A DNA stretch of 64,000 nt. It comes from Blastomyces gilchristii SLH14081 (Eukaryota > Ascomycota > Eurotiomycetes > Onygenales > Ajellomycetaceae). The notes under the pieces were generated by a model. It ran no database searches, was not told where the DNA came from, and saw only the letters and a program-made list of their open reading frames with translations. Shown here piece by piece: positions 1-12,100 of the stretch (its first letter is position 1; each line of letters begins with the position of its first letter). Both the position numbers and the translations under genes were made by a program. The stretch lies in the NCBI RefSeq assembly GCF_000003855.2, contig NW_003101679.1:1277062-1341061 (forward strand), given 5' to 3'.

Positions 1-357
1 GAATAAACTTATACAAGAATGTATTTAGTTGTTGCATGAGCATTATCAATAATTGTTACCAAATTCTGATTATATAAGCAATCACTGAATGAACTGAATA
101 AGACTGATTTTAATCTTCAGTCTCAGTCTCATTCTGATTTTGAAAGAATAATCATCTTTCACAGTTTATTCTGAGAAATTACTCTCATTTCACTGTTCTT
201 GAATTAAATCTGGTCATTTTTCACATCATTTCTCTCAGAAATGGTCCATTTTCAGATTTTTTTGAGGCTTGGTCCTGGTGGGACTCACGCCAAGAAATGT
301 ATGAGACCAGACCAAATGGGACCAAATGTGAAATTCATGGTCCCGCCGGCCAGTCTA
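1..357. mobile_element. Right end of a second copy of the 5.8-kb DNA transposon
   Basis: These bases match 25007-25361 almost base for base, with scattered C/T and G/A differences, and both stop at the same terminal CGGCCAGTCTA. The copy is cut by the left edge of the window, so its left end and target duplication cannot be seen. The flank after position 357 begins GCACTTCAG. The copy is less mutated than the one at 25 kb. Confidence 0.85.
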
Positions 358-860
358 GCACTTCAGAAGTGGCCGTTGGTTATGTGCTTGATATTATCGC
401 CGAGGTATCTTTTTGTATTTTTCTGCCGGGGATGGGCCAGATTAGGAAGGGCGGTACGAGGGTGGGACTTGGCGTTGGTGTTTTGGAACATCAAAGATGG
501 ACAGGGTTTTCGCGGAGGTCGCTCCTCAGATATCTCCACAACTACAGATCGGGGATCTTCCAAAATCAAGAAGATTGGTGCATATGGCTAGGTCTCTTCA
601 CCTTACAATTTGTATGGCAATTTGGCCCGGGGTTGTGGTGTGGTAGGGGAGAATGGGGGATAATCCCACGCAGGAGTTCCGAACGACGTCTGGTTCACGT
701 TTGGCTGGATAACTCCACCACCACACGGGGTATGCGGTCGGCGATGGGGTCAAAATGCTCGTATGATCGAGGGCTTTTCGATGGATCTATCGGCGGGTTC
801 TTATTCGAAAAATCGAGCGAGTTCGTGGTGGAGCGGTTGAATAATCTGAGAACATTATGA
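358..860. other. GC-rich island of unknown origin between decayed repeats
   Basis: Base composition jumps here from about one third GC to near half, with many CC, GG and CG dinucleotides, and falls back at about 860. A 187-codon plus-strand frame begins in the transposon end at 297 and crosses the island; a shorter minus-strand frame covers 363-569. Neither resembles a family I know and neither has a convincing start. The stretch is clearly not decayed like its surroundings. It could be a recent insertion, a captured gene fragment or an undecayed part of the neighbouring retroelement. Confidence 0.5.
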
Positions 861-899
861 TTGATGTGTAGTCTACTGTTCTTCTTGAGTACAAAGAGT

Positions 900-2187
900 A
901 TAGATGTCTCTGTCAGACTCTTTAATAAGTGTATTCAGTTCTTTGATTGTGCTTCTTCAAGATATCTGTGCAGAATATTTAATTTCTTTACAGACAAGTT
1001 ATAAAGAGATCTGTACAGTACTGTTACACTGTCTTTAAGATAAATCTTATATTATATCTTGATATCAGAAAACTTTACTACTTCTCTTTCTAAAAAGACA
1101 TTCTTATAATCTGTAAAGAGATGTTATGTATATTCATCTTTAATAATGAATACTGCTGCTAATCTTGCAGTGAGAGTGATGACTTCTTTATCTGTTTTCA
1201 AGTCTCAATCATCTGCTACACAGTATATTGACTCTATCTTTTTCTTAAGATTCTTTCAATGAAACTCTTCAGATTTCTCTATCACTGTCTCTTCATCAGT
1301 GAGATGATACTGTCATGCCTGAGTAACTCAGTTAATGAGAGAATTGTTTTCTCTCAATTATAGAAGATCTAGAATGATATTCTCATCTATAATGTTAATG
1401 ATATAAAGAAGCAGACTGCTCTTCTTAAAGATTTCTTCTCAGTCTGTGATCACACACTTCACTTGAATTATGTCAAAATAATGACTCTTTGTTTTATTAA
1501 TAAATTTCACATGATCTGACAGATCTATCTTCTTTCAATTCTTCATCAAAGAAAAGAATTAGAATATGAAGTTAGTATTCATTCTGAAGTTGAGTAGACA
1601 TCTCACTAGTATCTTCTCATTTAAGGTATTCATTGTGATTGTAATATGAACTTGAAGATGTGAGAATTATCAATTCTTTGTTTCTTTCTCTTCTTCATCT
1701 TCTGTGAATACATTTGTCAGAAGAGAAGTCAACTTTAAGAAGATATCTTCTTGATTTCTTTTCTTCTTCAGCTTCTTATAATCACTGACATAGTGATCAT
1801 CAGCTCTGCAGTTAAAACAGAGATCTTTGTCAAATCTTTTTTAATATTTCTTTACAGTGAGTGAAGAATCAGAATACTTAAAATTCTTCTTTACTTTCTT
1901 CACACTGAAGCTGTTATAACACTGTTTAGATCCCATTGTTAATTGCTTAGAAAGAGTCTTATTAACCTTTTTCTCAGAGAATTGATTATTCAAATAGATT
2001 CAGAAAGTCAGATTGACAAGCTCAGTGTCATTAGTTGATAAACTCTGATACTGTGATATTATTATTCACATCTTATGAGTCAGCTTTGTAAGATAAATCT
2101 GTATCTTTAATTGATTCAAATCATCAGTCAATTTCTCTCAATATTCTTCAAATCTTGCATTGAAATCAGAAGGATTTTTATCATTTT
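900..2187 (-). mobile_element. Ty3/gypsy-like gag-protease remnant, 3' part
   Basis: Read on the minus strand, a Gag-like stretch (about 2187-1850) leads into a zinc knuckle at about 1779-1819 with the spacing C-x2-C-x4-H-x4, where the last Cys codon has become Tyr. Further on, at about 1300-1390, a protease-end signature of the type ILGLPWL followed by an RENN motif is readable with G-to-D, P-to-L and Trp-to-stop changes, all C-to-T or G-to-A. The frame has many stops. The start of a reverse transcriptase may follow near 900 before the trace is lost at the GC-rich island. The piece was continuous with 5784-6110 before the LINE inserted. Confidence 0.55.
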
Positions 2188-5100
2188 ATTATTATTATTA
2201 TTATTATTCTTCAATTATAGATGTATACAGTCAGAGACTATGACATCTAACTGAGAATGTTTAGTTCTCAGGGTTTTTCCTATATCTATAGAGTCAACTA
2301 TTATACATTTATCAATTTCAAATATGCAAAATCAGAAAATTCCAGCTCAGAATACAAAAACTGTTTACAAATTGCAGTATTTCAACACCTTCTGATAGTT
2401 TGAAACCATTTGAAAATATTATGACAAAAGAAAAGAGAACATAGTCTTAAAGATAGACAAATTAAATAGATAGAGAAAAGAACAGAAGGAAACAAGTACA
2501 GTAAAGAGAGACTATAACAAAACAAATTATTAAAAGATGATATATAGCTGTTTTAACAGACTATATCTAGTCAATTTCCACCTCTTCATATTCAGATACT
2601 TCTGAATGCAGTCATTTTCTTGTAGCTGCTCTAGTTTCTGATAGAAAGTCTATTAAGTATTTAGTTTCTGTCTCAGTTGAGAATAAGAATCTCATATTTA
2701 ATTGATTTAAATTATACTTTTTCTTTAATCTGACTCTGAGACTATTGTATAATGCACAATGCATTATAATATACTCAGGATTTTCATTCATCTTGCAAAA
2801 TGAGCACTCTGTTGAATCAAATCTATCATCAAATCTTTGTATATAAGATTTGAAATAACCATGTTCTAGTTTCAGCTGAATTATAGATGAGAATATTTTC
2901 TTTTTACATTTAATTGAACAAGATTTCCACTTTGGTTTTGTCTTAAATCTTGAATAATGTATACTCTTCTTTTGTTTCTGCCAGCTTTCATTTCACTTGT
3001 TTAAACAAGATTCTTTTATCTTTCTCTTTATGAAAGATCAGGACACTGTTTTTTGAATAGATCTGCTTAATTCTGAACTCTTTTTTACAGCTGAATCAGC
3101 CAATTCATTGCCATGAATATTTATATGAGCAGGAACTCAATGCAGATGAATTATCAGTTTTCATGTTCTTCTCTTTTGAATTTTCAAAACAGAGTTTAAA
3201 ATCAGTTCAAGATTCATTTAATCATTATAAATCTGACTATTTCTAAGTCTTTTTAAAGCAGCTTGACTATCAGAGAATATTCATATCTCTTTCAAATCAT
3301 TTCCTCTTTTATAAGATTTTATTTCAATGAGTTTAAAAGCTTTCACTATTGCAAATAGTTCAGCATCAAAGACTTCAGATTCACAGCCTAAATTTCAGAA
3401 ATCTGAGATAAAATTAATATTATCTTTAGTATAAGCAATGCCTGTGTCTAATCTATTCAAATTCTCATTTTTTGAGCCATCTGAGTAGATCAGAATAGAG
3501 TCTTTTATATTAATTGTAGAGATCTTCTTCAAATGCTGTTCATATTCTCTCTCTTTAGATAGTTTACTTATTTGTAAGTCTATGAGAGATTTCAGCTTTT
3601 CTCTCCAAGGAGATATCTTCTCATGATCAATTTTCTCAACATTTAATGAAGAAAATTGATTCTTAATAAGTGAACATAGTCTATACAGTTGAGAGGGCAT
3701 TTTCTTTAAAGTATTATTCTCATTCCAATCAAGAAATCTATTTCAATCCAGTTCATTTCCTGAGTTAACTGATGGAAATGAAGAAGAGACTCTTTCTCTG
3801 ATTATATGATTTGAGCTCATCTTCATGACTCTCAGAGCATAGTTCATACAGGCCTTTTCAAATCAAATAGCAGGAGGTGGAATTGAAGCTTCAATTTCCA
3901 TTGCTTTAATAGAAGATGACTTGAATACTCTCAGAATTCTTCTCAAAGCTCTGTTTTGTAGACTTTGAAAGAGTTCAGTGAAGTTTCCTTGATTGTTTCA
4001 TCAAACTTGAACTTCATAATCAGCTGCTGAGATAATACAGGCTATGTATAACTGTCTCATAGCCTGAAAGAATAGACCTCTCTCAGTATTTGATAGTCTG
4101 ATTATACTATTCAGTAGTCTCTCTGCCTTGATGATTCTTTGTTGAATATGATATTTAAAATTCAACTTGGAGTTTAATCATACTCCTAGCTATTTGACAT
4201 TCAAACTGGGTTTAATCTCTTTATTTAAAAGAGTTAGACTTAGTTCTTTCTCATTAAACCTGAGAAAAAAGTGAATTAGCTCAGTTTTATTCATATCAAA
4301 TTGAATTAGATTGATATCTGCTCTAACAAAGATTTTCTTTACTGCTTTCTCAATTACTTCTAAATTCTCTTTGATTGTCTTTGAACTGTGAGTAGATCAA
4401 TATCATCTACATAACTTGGAGATCTCACTATTTTCATCTCTCTATTCTTGAATAGATATGCAGTGTATATTGCAAATAAAACAGGTGAGATTGGAGATCC
4501 TTGTGATACTTCTATTTTTATCTCAGTTTTATCTTGTTTTCTTCCATTAAAGAATAGTTGTATAATTCTTTTAGACATGAAACAATTGACCCATTTTATT
4601 AGAGAAAGTGGCAGTTTTAACATCTTCAAAGTTTGAATCATCTTAGACTTTGACACATGATCAAATGCACCTTTTATATCAATAAAAACTGCAGTTGAGA
4701 CTAGACTGACCGTGTGACCGTGTCTGAGACCAGGATCAGATTTTTTGATAGTCTCATTATCAATTCGACTGATCTCATTACATGGTTTTAACATTAGATA
4801 GTAGTCTCATACTGTCTCAGTGAGACTTACTGTCTACTCTTGTCACATTTTCCAAATGAGACCATGATTTCCACTTCTCAATTTAAATTATTTTTATTGC
4901 TTTAAATGACTTTAAATCTCATTTGAGCGTTATCAAAAAGCATTACTTTTTAAAAAATTAAAAATAGTCTAAAAAAAACCTTAAAATGTCTAAAAATAGT
5001 AACTTTATGCCAAGAATAGGACTAAATGAGATCAAATGAGACTACTTTCTCATTTTTTTCAAGTCATGATTTCATTTTAAGATCTGATATATAGTCACTT

Positions 5101-5771
5101 TACATGTTTTTTTGATAGCCAGTCCCAGCGGGATTCACGCCAAGAAATGTATGAGACCAGATCAAATGAGACCAAACGTGAAATTCATGGTCCCGGCGGC
5201 CAGTCTAGTTGAGACCAGGCCTTCATGCTTTACTACTTGAATATCATGAATAACTGAGAGAACAGTATCAATTGCAGAACATTGTTTTCTACCTCTCATT
5301 TGTTCATTAAATAGAAGAGAATCACTAATAGAGCTTATAAAAGATAATCTAGTAGCTATTATCTTTTCTAGAATTTTTCCCAAACAGTTCAACAGAGATA
5401 TTACTCTATATGACTTAGGAATTGAAGTCTTTCTATTAGGTTTTGCAAGGATTACTTCAGTAGCTTCTCTCCAGCATTCAGGATGATAACCATTTTTTAA
5501 GAGATTGAAAAAGAGCTCAAAATATTCATTCTTCAAGTAGGAATATGTGTTTTGAATAATTGAGTGATTAATTGAATCAGGCCCTGCAGCAGTTTTAATT
5601 GAACTTGAGAATATTGCTGACTCTAGTTCATCATATGTAAGCTCAGGCCATTCCCAGTTATTTTTATCAATATATTCATGAAATGACATATTCTCCTCTT
5701 CTAAATGTGATGAGTTTTGGAAGAGAATTCTCATAAAAGCTTGACATTTTTCCTCAAAAGAGTTTGCTGTA
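2188..5771 (-). mobile_element. 5'-truncated Tad/I-like LINE retrotransposon, interrupted by a MITE
   Basis: The minus strand encodes reverse transcriptase blocks in order: a KTAAGPDSI region and YRVISLLN box (5779-5220), then FIDIKGAFD (motif A), QGSPISPVLF (motif B) and YVDD (4402-4413). These are followed by a thumb, an RNase H domain with YSDGS and FSDSQAAL motifs (about 3500-3200), and a Cys-rich tail. The element ends at the left in an (AAT)n tract at 2188-2210. No endonuclease is present, so the 5' end is truncated. The flanks share TTTATCATTTT (2177-2187 and 5772-5782), a target duplication. A 506-bp MITE splits the RT at 4702-5207. Few stops remain, so the copy is younger than its host. 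Confidence 0.88.
4702..5207. mobile_element. 506-bp MITE copy 1 (8-bp target duplication GTTGAGAC)
   Basis: The element starts TAGACTGACCG and ends CGGCCAGTCTA, an imperfect 11-bp terminal inverted repeat, and is flanked by GTTGAGAC at 4694-4701 and 5208-5215. It interrupts the LINE reverse transcriptase; on the minus strand the residues LVST appear on both sides of it, being the translated duplication. It has no coding capacity. Its outer sequence (about 40 bp on the left, about 100 bp on the right) matches the 5.8-kb element at 19524-25361, so it is probably moved by that element's transposase. An 8-bp duplication fitting nTnnnnAn is typical of the hAT superfamily. Confidence 0.92.
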
Positions 5772-5783
5772 TTTATCATTTTA

Positions 5784-6340
5784 TTAATATAATGAGTTGA
5801 ACTGCTGTATCACTGTGAAGCTGTGATTACAGTGATCTTTGATTTGATTCAGTAGAAAGTTCTTGAATTCTTCTCAAGTCAGTACAGTATCAGTACACTC
5901 AAGCTCTCTCTTCTTAATAGCTCAAGTAGTCACAGAGATGCCTTCAAGAAGGTTGACAGTGTATATTACTTATATCTCATGAGTATTATACTGGCTCAGA
6001 TTAAGATGGAATTTTCATTCAAGAGTACAGATAAAGCTGTGAAATTCAAATAATATATTTTTCTTATATCTCAGAGAATCTCTGATCTTAATCTCTCTAT
6101 CTTTATAATAGATGTAGATGTGTAGAAACTGTGACAGTGACAGAGTAATTGAAGAACTTATATCAAAGTGTGCAGTGAGTTCAGAAATCTCAGATTTCTA
6201 TCAGAGTAGAGATGTACATACTCTAGAGAATAATGTAGAGTTTCTCTCAGAGAGTGAGGTCAGATCAGTCTCAGTACAGATGCATGAAATTATATCAGTC
6301 TATTAGAGCTTGACTGATTCAAACTTATAATCAGATTAAG
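5784..6340 (-). mobile_element. Ty3/gypsy-like gag remnant, 5' part
   Basis: This AT-rich stretch lies on the far side of the LINE and continues, on the minus strand, into the Gag-like sequence at 2187-1850 once the LINE and its duplicated target are removed. Weak Gag-like segments can be read in shifting frames with many stops. A 62-codon plus-strand open frame at 6118-6306 looks accidental. The 5' limit of the element is not visible; the next recognisable feature is the repeat starting at 6351. Confidence 0.35.
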
Positions 6341-6350
6341 TGATTCAAAT

Positions 6351-6895
6351 TGTAATATAATGAAACTGAAGTAATGACTAGTCAGTAGTATTATATAGAA
6401 GTAGTTGTTTGAGAAGCTGTATAAGTGAGCTTGACTATCTTACTTAAATAGTGAGCTTATAGACTACAGAGTTATTACAAGAATATCACAGATATGATAC
6501 TTAGTATACTAAGAAGATTGTATAAGATATGCAGTAACTCTTGTATATATTTCAGTAGAAGAAAAAATGAATTACTGACTTCTTTGATAAGAAGTCAGTA
6601 TCTAGCTATTCTATATAGACAATGTGCAGATACTCTTCTCTCATTTCATAAGTGAGAATAGCTGAAGTGATACCTCAGCAGTGCCTCACTGCTAAGGAAG
6701 AGTAATCTGCTGATCTCATATAGAAGTGAGATTCTCATATTCATCAATCAGATCTCTCTATGATATATCCGAATGATGTCATAGAGTGGTTGAAAACCGG
6801 TTTGAACAGCCTGCGGGATGAATGGAATCATTCGCATGAAAGTGATGAGCCGTGTGAAACCGCAGCGGGGCCTTGACGCGGCCAGAGACGTGACA
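6351..6895 (+). repeat. LTR-like repeat, copy A (inverted partner at 8573-9115)
   Basis: A 545-bp sequence beginning TGTAATATA and ending GACGTGACA recurs in reverse complement at 8573-9115. Similarity starts and stops abruptly at both ends, and the TG...CA ends suggest an LTR. Most of the copy is decayed, but its last 110 bp (about 6785-6895) keep CG, CC and GG dinucleotides, unlike copy B. No 5-bp duplication flanks it (CAAAT against TTTAA), so it is not a clean solo LTR. Confidence 0.6.
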
Positions 6896-8572
6896 TTTAA
6901 TGAGACTACACAAGTGTAAAATTCCTGAAGCAGTTAGAGAAAAGAAATATTTAAAATTAATAAAAAGATTAATATTATTGATCTGCAAGCTGCTGCTATT
7001 TTAATAGAGTCACAGCTTACTGAAAAAGTAAAAAGAAGAATCAGACTCTACTTATTAATAATCACATTCTCATTAAACTTATTCTTCACTATTAAAGTCT
7101 TCAGCACTGACATCTTTATCTGCTGAGAAGTTAGTACTGCAGTACTGCAGAAAAGCATGCTGTAGAAGAGTATAAGAGATGCTTAAAGTATCAACTTATC
7201 AATTTATAAAGTATCTCAGTTATCTGCTTTAATTAAAGTGAGATTCTCTTCAATCAGTGATTAATCTTTATAGCACTTTTAACAGCAGTACTGACTGATC
7301 TCTTTTTAAGATCAGTCATTCTGAGGTGTTTTTTCATCTTGAAAATTCATGCTTTCATCTTCTTTTACAGATAAGTAAGAGAGACCTTCTTAATCTTGAT
7401 AGAATCTGTCAATACTTAAAGCTCTGAAACTCTCACTCTGTACTACTTAAGCATCTGAGCTTCTTATCAGAACTGATACAACATCTTCTTATAGAGTAGA
7501 TAATACTTATAGAAAGGCAGAAGTCATTATTACAGATGCAATGAAAATAACAGAAGTAAAAGAAGAGATAGATGTATAAAATTCTCTCTTTCTTTAGCTG
7601 CTTAGTATAGTACAGATAAGTGACAGTGCTAATCAGAGACTGCACTGAAGCCTTCTCACAGAGAGAAGACAAAGAAACTGTGAGACTCTATGAACTCAAC
7701 TCAGCAGTATTCTGAGCAGGGCTCAGACATATTATAAAAGAGAAACTACAGATTGAGCTTCTTAAAGCTGCTATTTCTGAAATCAAGCTCTTTCTGAGAT
7801 TCTCTCTGAATGATTACACAGAGTCATACATCACTGTATTGACTGAGAGAGAGAACAGCATTATAATAATGATAAGAGAGACAGAAGAAGAACTGAACAT
7901 GAATGAACTGACTGACAGAAGAGATGACATCTCACTGTAAGGCACAGTGACTACTGTCACAGCTGCAAGAGAAGCAGAAGAAGAAGAAGAAGATGTGATA
8001 ATGAAAGCAGTGCTTCTGCAGTCTGTTGATATCACTGTCTTCATTTTTAACTGAGCTTTCTTGACAGTCACAGAGACTGCAGCTGTATCATGAAAATGTT
8101 TATTACTCACTAGAAAACATCAGAATAAGCTTCTTATTATCTCTTAAGAATAATACTCTCATGCACTCACTATTACAGATGAGAGAAGAGAGAGAAGAAA
8201 AATATTTTATAAAAGAGAGAATCTTTTTGAAAAATCCTGTCACTACTGTTAACTTTGTCTCTAAAACACATCACTTTTGCAGGGAATTTCATATATAGAA
8301 TGAAATATAATAAGTGATCTGTAAGTCACTTATTAACTACATTTTTCACATTTTAAATCAATATATAAGAAACTCACTTATCACACATTTGATTTAAATG
8401 AAGATGAGAAAAGAAAGATCTATGCAGTCAGCTGAAAAACTCATCTATTTCTTTATATTATGTGCAGTATATACACTGTTAATCAGTTGACAACTGTTGC
8501 TATATAATAAAGATAATTTCTAATTCAGTAATCTTAAGAGTATCAGAACTATACTCTTAAAGAAAAGAATAT
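6896..8572. other. AT-rich spacer between inverted repeats, no gene recognised
   Basis: This 1.7-kb stretch has almost no CC, GG or CG and only short open frames (for example 7433-7672 and 7814-8110 on the minus strand) that are low-complexity and resemble nothing I know. It may be the decayed inside of an element bounded by the two inverted repeats. I see no zinc knuckle, protease or reverse transcriptase motif in it. Confidence 0.4.
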
Positions 8573-9115
8573 TATCATGTCTCTGATCATGTCAAGGCCT
8601 TGCTGTGATTTCATATAACTTATTACTTTCAGATGAATAATTTCATTCATCTCACAGACTGTTTGAACTGGTTTTCAATCACTCTATGACATTATTTAAA
8701 TATATCATAGAAAGATTCAATTAATGAATATGAGAACCTCACTTCTATATAAGATTAGCAGATTACTCTTGCTTGATAATAAGACACTGCTGAGATATCA
8801 CTTCAGCTATTCTTACTCATGAAATGAGAGAAGAGTATTCACTTATTATCTATATAGAATAGCTAGATACTGACTTCTCATCAAAGAAGTCAGTGATTCA
8901 TTTTTCTTCTACTAAAATATATACAAGAGTTACTGTATTTCTCATACAATCTTCTTAGTATACTAAGTATTATATCTGTGATATTCTTGTAATAATTCTG
9001 TAGTCTATGAGCTCACTATTTAAGCAAGATAGTCAAGCTCACTTATACAGCTTCTCAATAACTACCTCTATGTAACACCGCTGACTAGTCACTATTTCAG
9101 TTCCGCTATATTACA
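8573..9115 (-). repeat. LTR-like repeat, copy B, beside the minus-strand copia pol
   Basis: This 543-bp sequence is the reverse complement of 6351-6895 with scattered C/T and G/A differences. It begins, on the minus strand, immediately after the decayed RNase H end of the copia element at 9116-13730, which fits a 3' LTR of that element. Unlike copy A it is decayed along its whole length, including the terminal 110 bp. Confidence 0.6.
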
Positions 9116-12100
9116 CTGAATGTCAATTTTCTATCATTATTCAAGAAGTCTGCTCAATCAGAATCTAAGTAGCTGAAGAGTAAGTATAAATTATTAAGAA
9201 AATTGAGAGAAATAGAAGAATCAGTGAGAATAGAAGAATTAATAAGAATAGATCTCTTATACAGACTGCATCTGTAGAAAATGCTTAAATTTATTATTCT
9301 CTTCAAGTAATGTATAACATATAACAGAGTCTTTCAATATTAAAGTATTAAATCAACATTCTGTTAAGTGAGTAGTGAGACAGTATAAGTAATATCAGAA
9401 TGTGTTTTAACTGCAAGATACTGTAAGTAGCTCACATCATATTAATATTACTGAATTATGAAATCAGTCTCTTTCTCAGATATTGAGAAATTATTAATAC
9501 AGAATTTATTCTCTATTAGTATTTTAATAATAACTGTATTATCAAGATAGAAATCTTTAATAAGACATTTAATATATTGATAATATATTAAATCAATTTC
9601 TTTATCAGAATAATTAACTTTCATACTCAAATACTTAGTTAATTAATATAGATTCTTGACTTTCAATTTCTCACTAAGTATACTTACTAGTCAATCAGCA
9701 TTCTCAGAAACTTCAGATATGATGTTAAGATTGTCAATATAGATTATTATATAGAGATAATATCTGAATGTATGATATCAGAGTGCTGAATTATAAACAC
9801 TGACTGTAAATTCAAGATCACTTAACAGAGCTGTTAAGTAATTATATCAGATCTTCACTGCAGAGTTCAGACTATATAGACTACTCTTAACTGTGCAGAC
9901 AAGTGTTTTTGACAAATCTATCTCAAATTCAGTGAGTTGTCTTATATAGATCTTCTTAGTGAGATGTTTATGAAGATATATTATCACTATATTCACTTAA
10001 CAGAGTGTTTAACTGCATAGTACTGCTATTATAAAAAGAATATAATTGACAGTATCAGTGATAACAGAAGTATAGATCTCTTCTCTAAAATTCTTCTTAA
10101 GTCAGTTATTACAAATTACTTAATATAATTTCTTAAGAATATTATCAGAATCAGTATTCAGATCTGCAGATCGATTTTTCTTAAGAAATACTCAACAGCT
10201 CAGAGTAATCAGTTCATTTCTCAGAATATCAGATTTAGAAATCAAACTTTATATATTATATCTCTTCAAATCAGTAATCTTGTATTGTATGAACTTTTTT
10301 CAATAATCTTCTATCTCTTCTAACTGAGATGTGACATTCTTGTAGAACTTTAGAAGGTTATCTGTAATAAGACTTAAAGTATATATAGTCAGTGATTTTA
10401 CAGGCTGCAACTATGTAGAATTCAGATTATTAATATTAGAAGTATTCTCATCATCAATCAGATGAATATCAGATTCTGATTTAATAACATAATTAATAAG
10501 TTTCACAGATGTAACAACTGGTTTTTTAATAATTGAGAATCTCACATCACTACTGATAATAATCTTATCAGATTCAGAATGCTATAGACAATATATTAAT
10601 ATACTACTGAATTCAATGATATAATAGAAATTGATATATAAAGAAAGCTTATTCACAGACTTCTGAGATTTATATAAGTGAATAAAAACCTCTGTACTTA
10701 ATTAGTGAAAATATCTCATATTTAACAAAATATTCATAAGTGCACATCAAGAAATCTTATATAGACTTGAAATCACGTCTCTACAGTAGAGAGTCAAAAT
10801 TTCAAGTTATAAAGAACTGTAGATGTAAGAGTATTATTAATTATTATAATCACTATCTCTAGAACATCTGTTCAGAACTTCTTAGAGAGATTATCTTTTA
10901 AAAGAGCAGCTCTAATCTGTTTCATAATAGTGTGAATTTCATATTTGAAAACATCATCTTAGTGTGATGAATAGAGTATCATTAATTCTCATTTGATATC
11001 ATATATATTCATAACTGTGTGTATACATGTGAATCAGAACACACTATCAATATCAATCTGTAGAAAAGCAGAAACTGTATATCTAAGATTACTTATAAAT
11101 CTGAGTCATAACTCAAAGTATTGAACAGTCTCATTCAGTTATTCTTAGACTTTAAAAAATATACTCAACAGTAGTGAGTTATATTACAGATAATAAGCAT
11201 TCAGTATTTAATTCTCTGACAGAACTCTAAGAAGTGATTAAAGAGATCTTTTAATATATGTCTACTATCTGCAAGGTCAATATGAATCTTCTCAATGAGT
11301 TGAATAGATCTAGATATTGATGTTTTTGAATAATCTTGTATTATATCAGTCTTAACACATTCTTTGTAAAAGAACTTAGTCTTAGAATCTTTAATTATGA
11401 CTTCAGTATAGAAATTCTTAGTCATAGTAATTATAGTATCAGTGTAAATGTGACTGAGATTATAATATCAATTTAAAAGAGTCTTTGATATCTTTGTATT
11501 CTTGAGACCTGTATTCAGAACTGTAGAATCAATGTTATTAACAGTAGTAGTAGTAGTCACAGAAAAATCAACTTTTCAGTTAAAATCATACTCATAAGAC
11601 ATTGTGATATACTTGACTGTCTTGTTTGAATGATTAAGATTCTCATTAAACTTCTGTTCATTAATCTTATATATGTTGTTCTGAGCAATTTAAACTGTAT
11701 GAAAAATGACATTATTTGAGACTCTGTAAATGAAAAATGAGAAAATAGTGAAAGATAATATAAATTGAAATCTCTGATCTTCAAGCTTTGCAAATGAGAG
11801 CAGATTAACTGTAATATTAGAAATATAGTGAACATTCTGTAAGTTAACATTATTATTCTCAATCTTTAAGATGATAGTTTCAATCTTCTTGATAAATTCA
11901 GTTCTCTCAGTCACAGAATTGACAAAGATGTTATCATTAAAAGATTTAATATTTGAAAAAGAATAAAGCTTATTCATCATATTCAGACTTACATATGTAT
12001 TCAAATATCAAGATCTAGAGAATGATTTTTCAGTAACTGTGAAAGAGAAATAGAACTCAATTTTTGTAATTACTGTATTTACTGCTGATTGAGAACTTAT

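Noticed and set aside
6118..6306. 62-codon plus-strand open frame with a CRNC start
   Set aside because: It lies in decayed repeat, on the opposite strand to the gypsy remnant, and has no upstream promoter or family resemblance.
6840..6895. GTGATGAG ... GAAAC strings resembling a hammerhead ribozyme core at the clean end of LTR copy A
   Set aside because: The three stems and cleavage site could not be laid out around the core by eye, and the spacing is wrong for a standard hammerhead.
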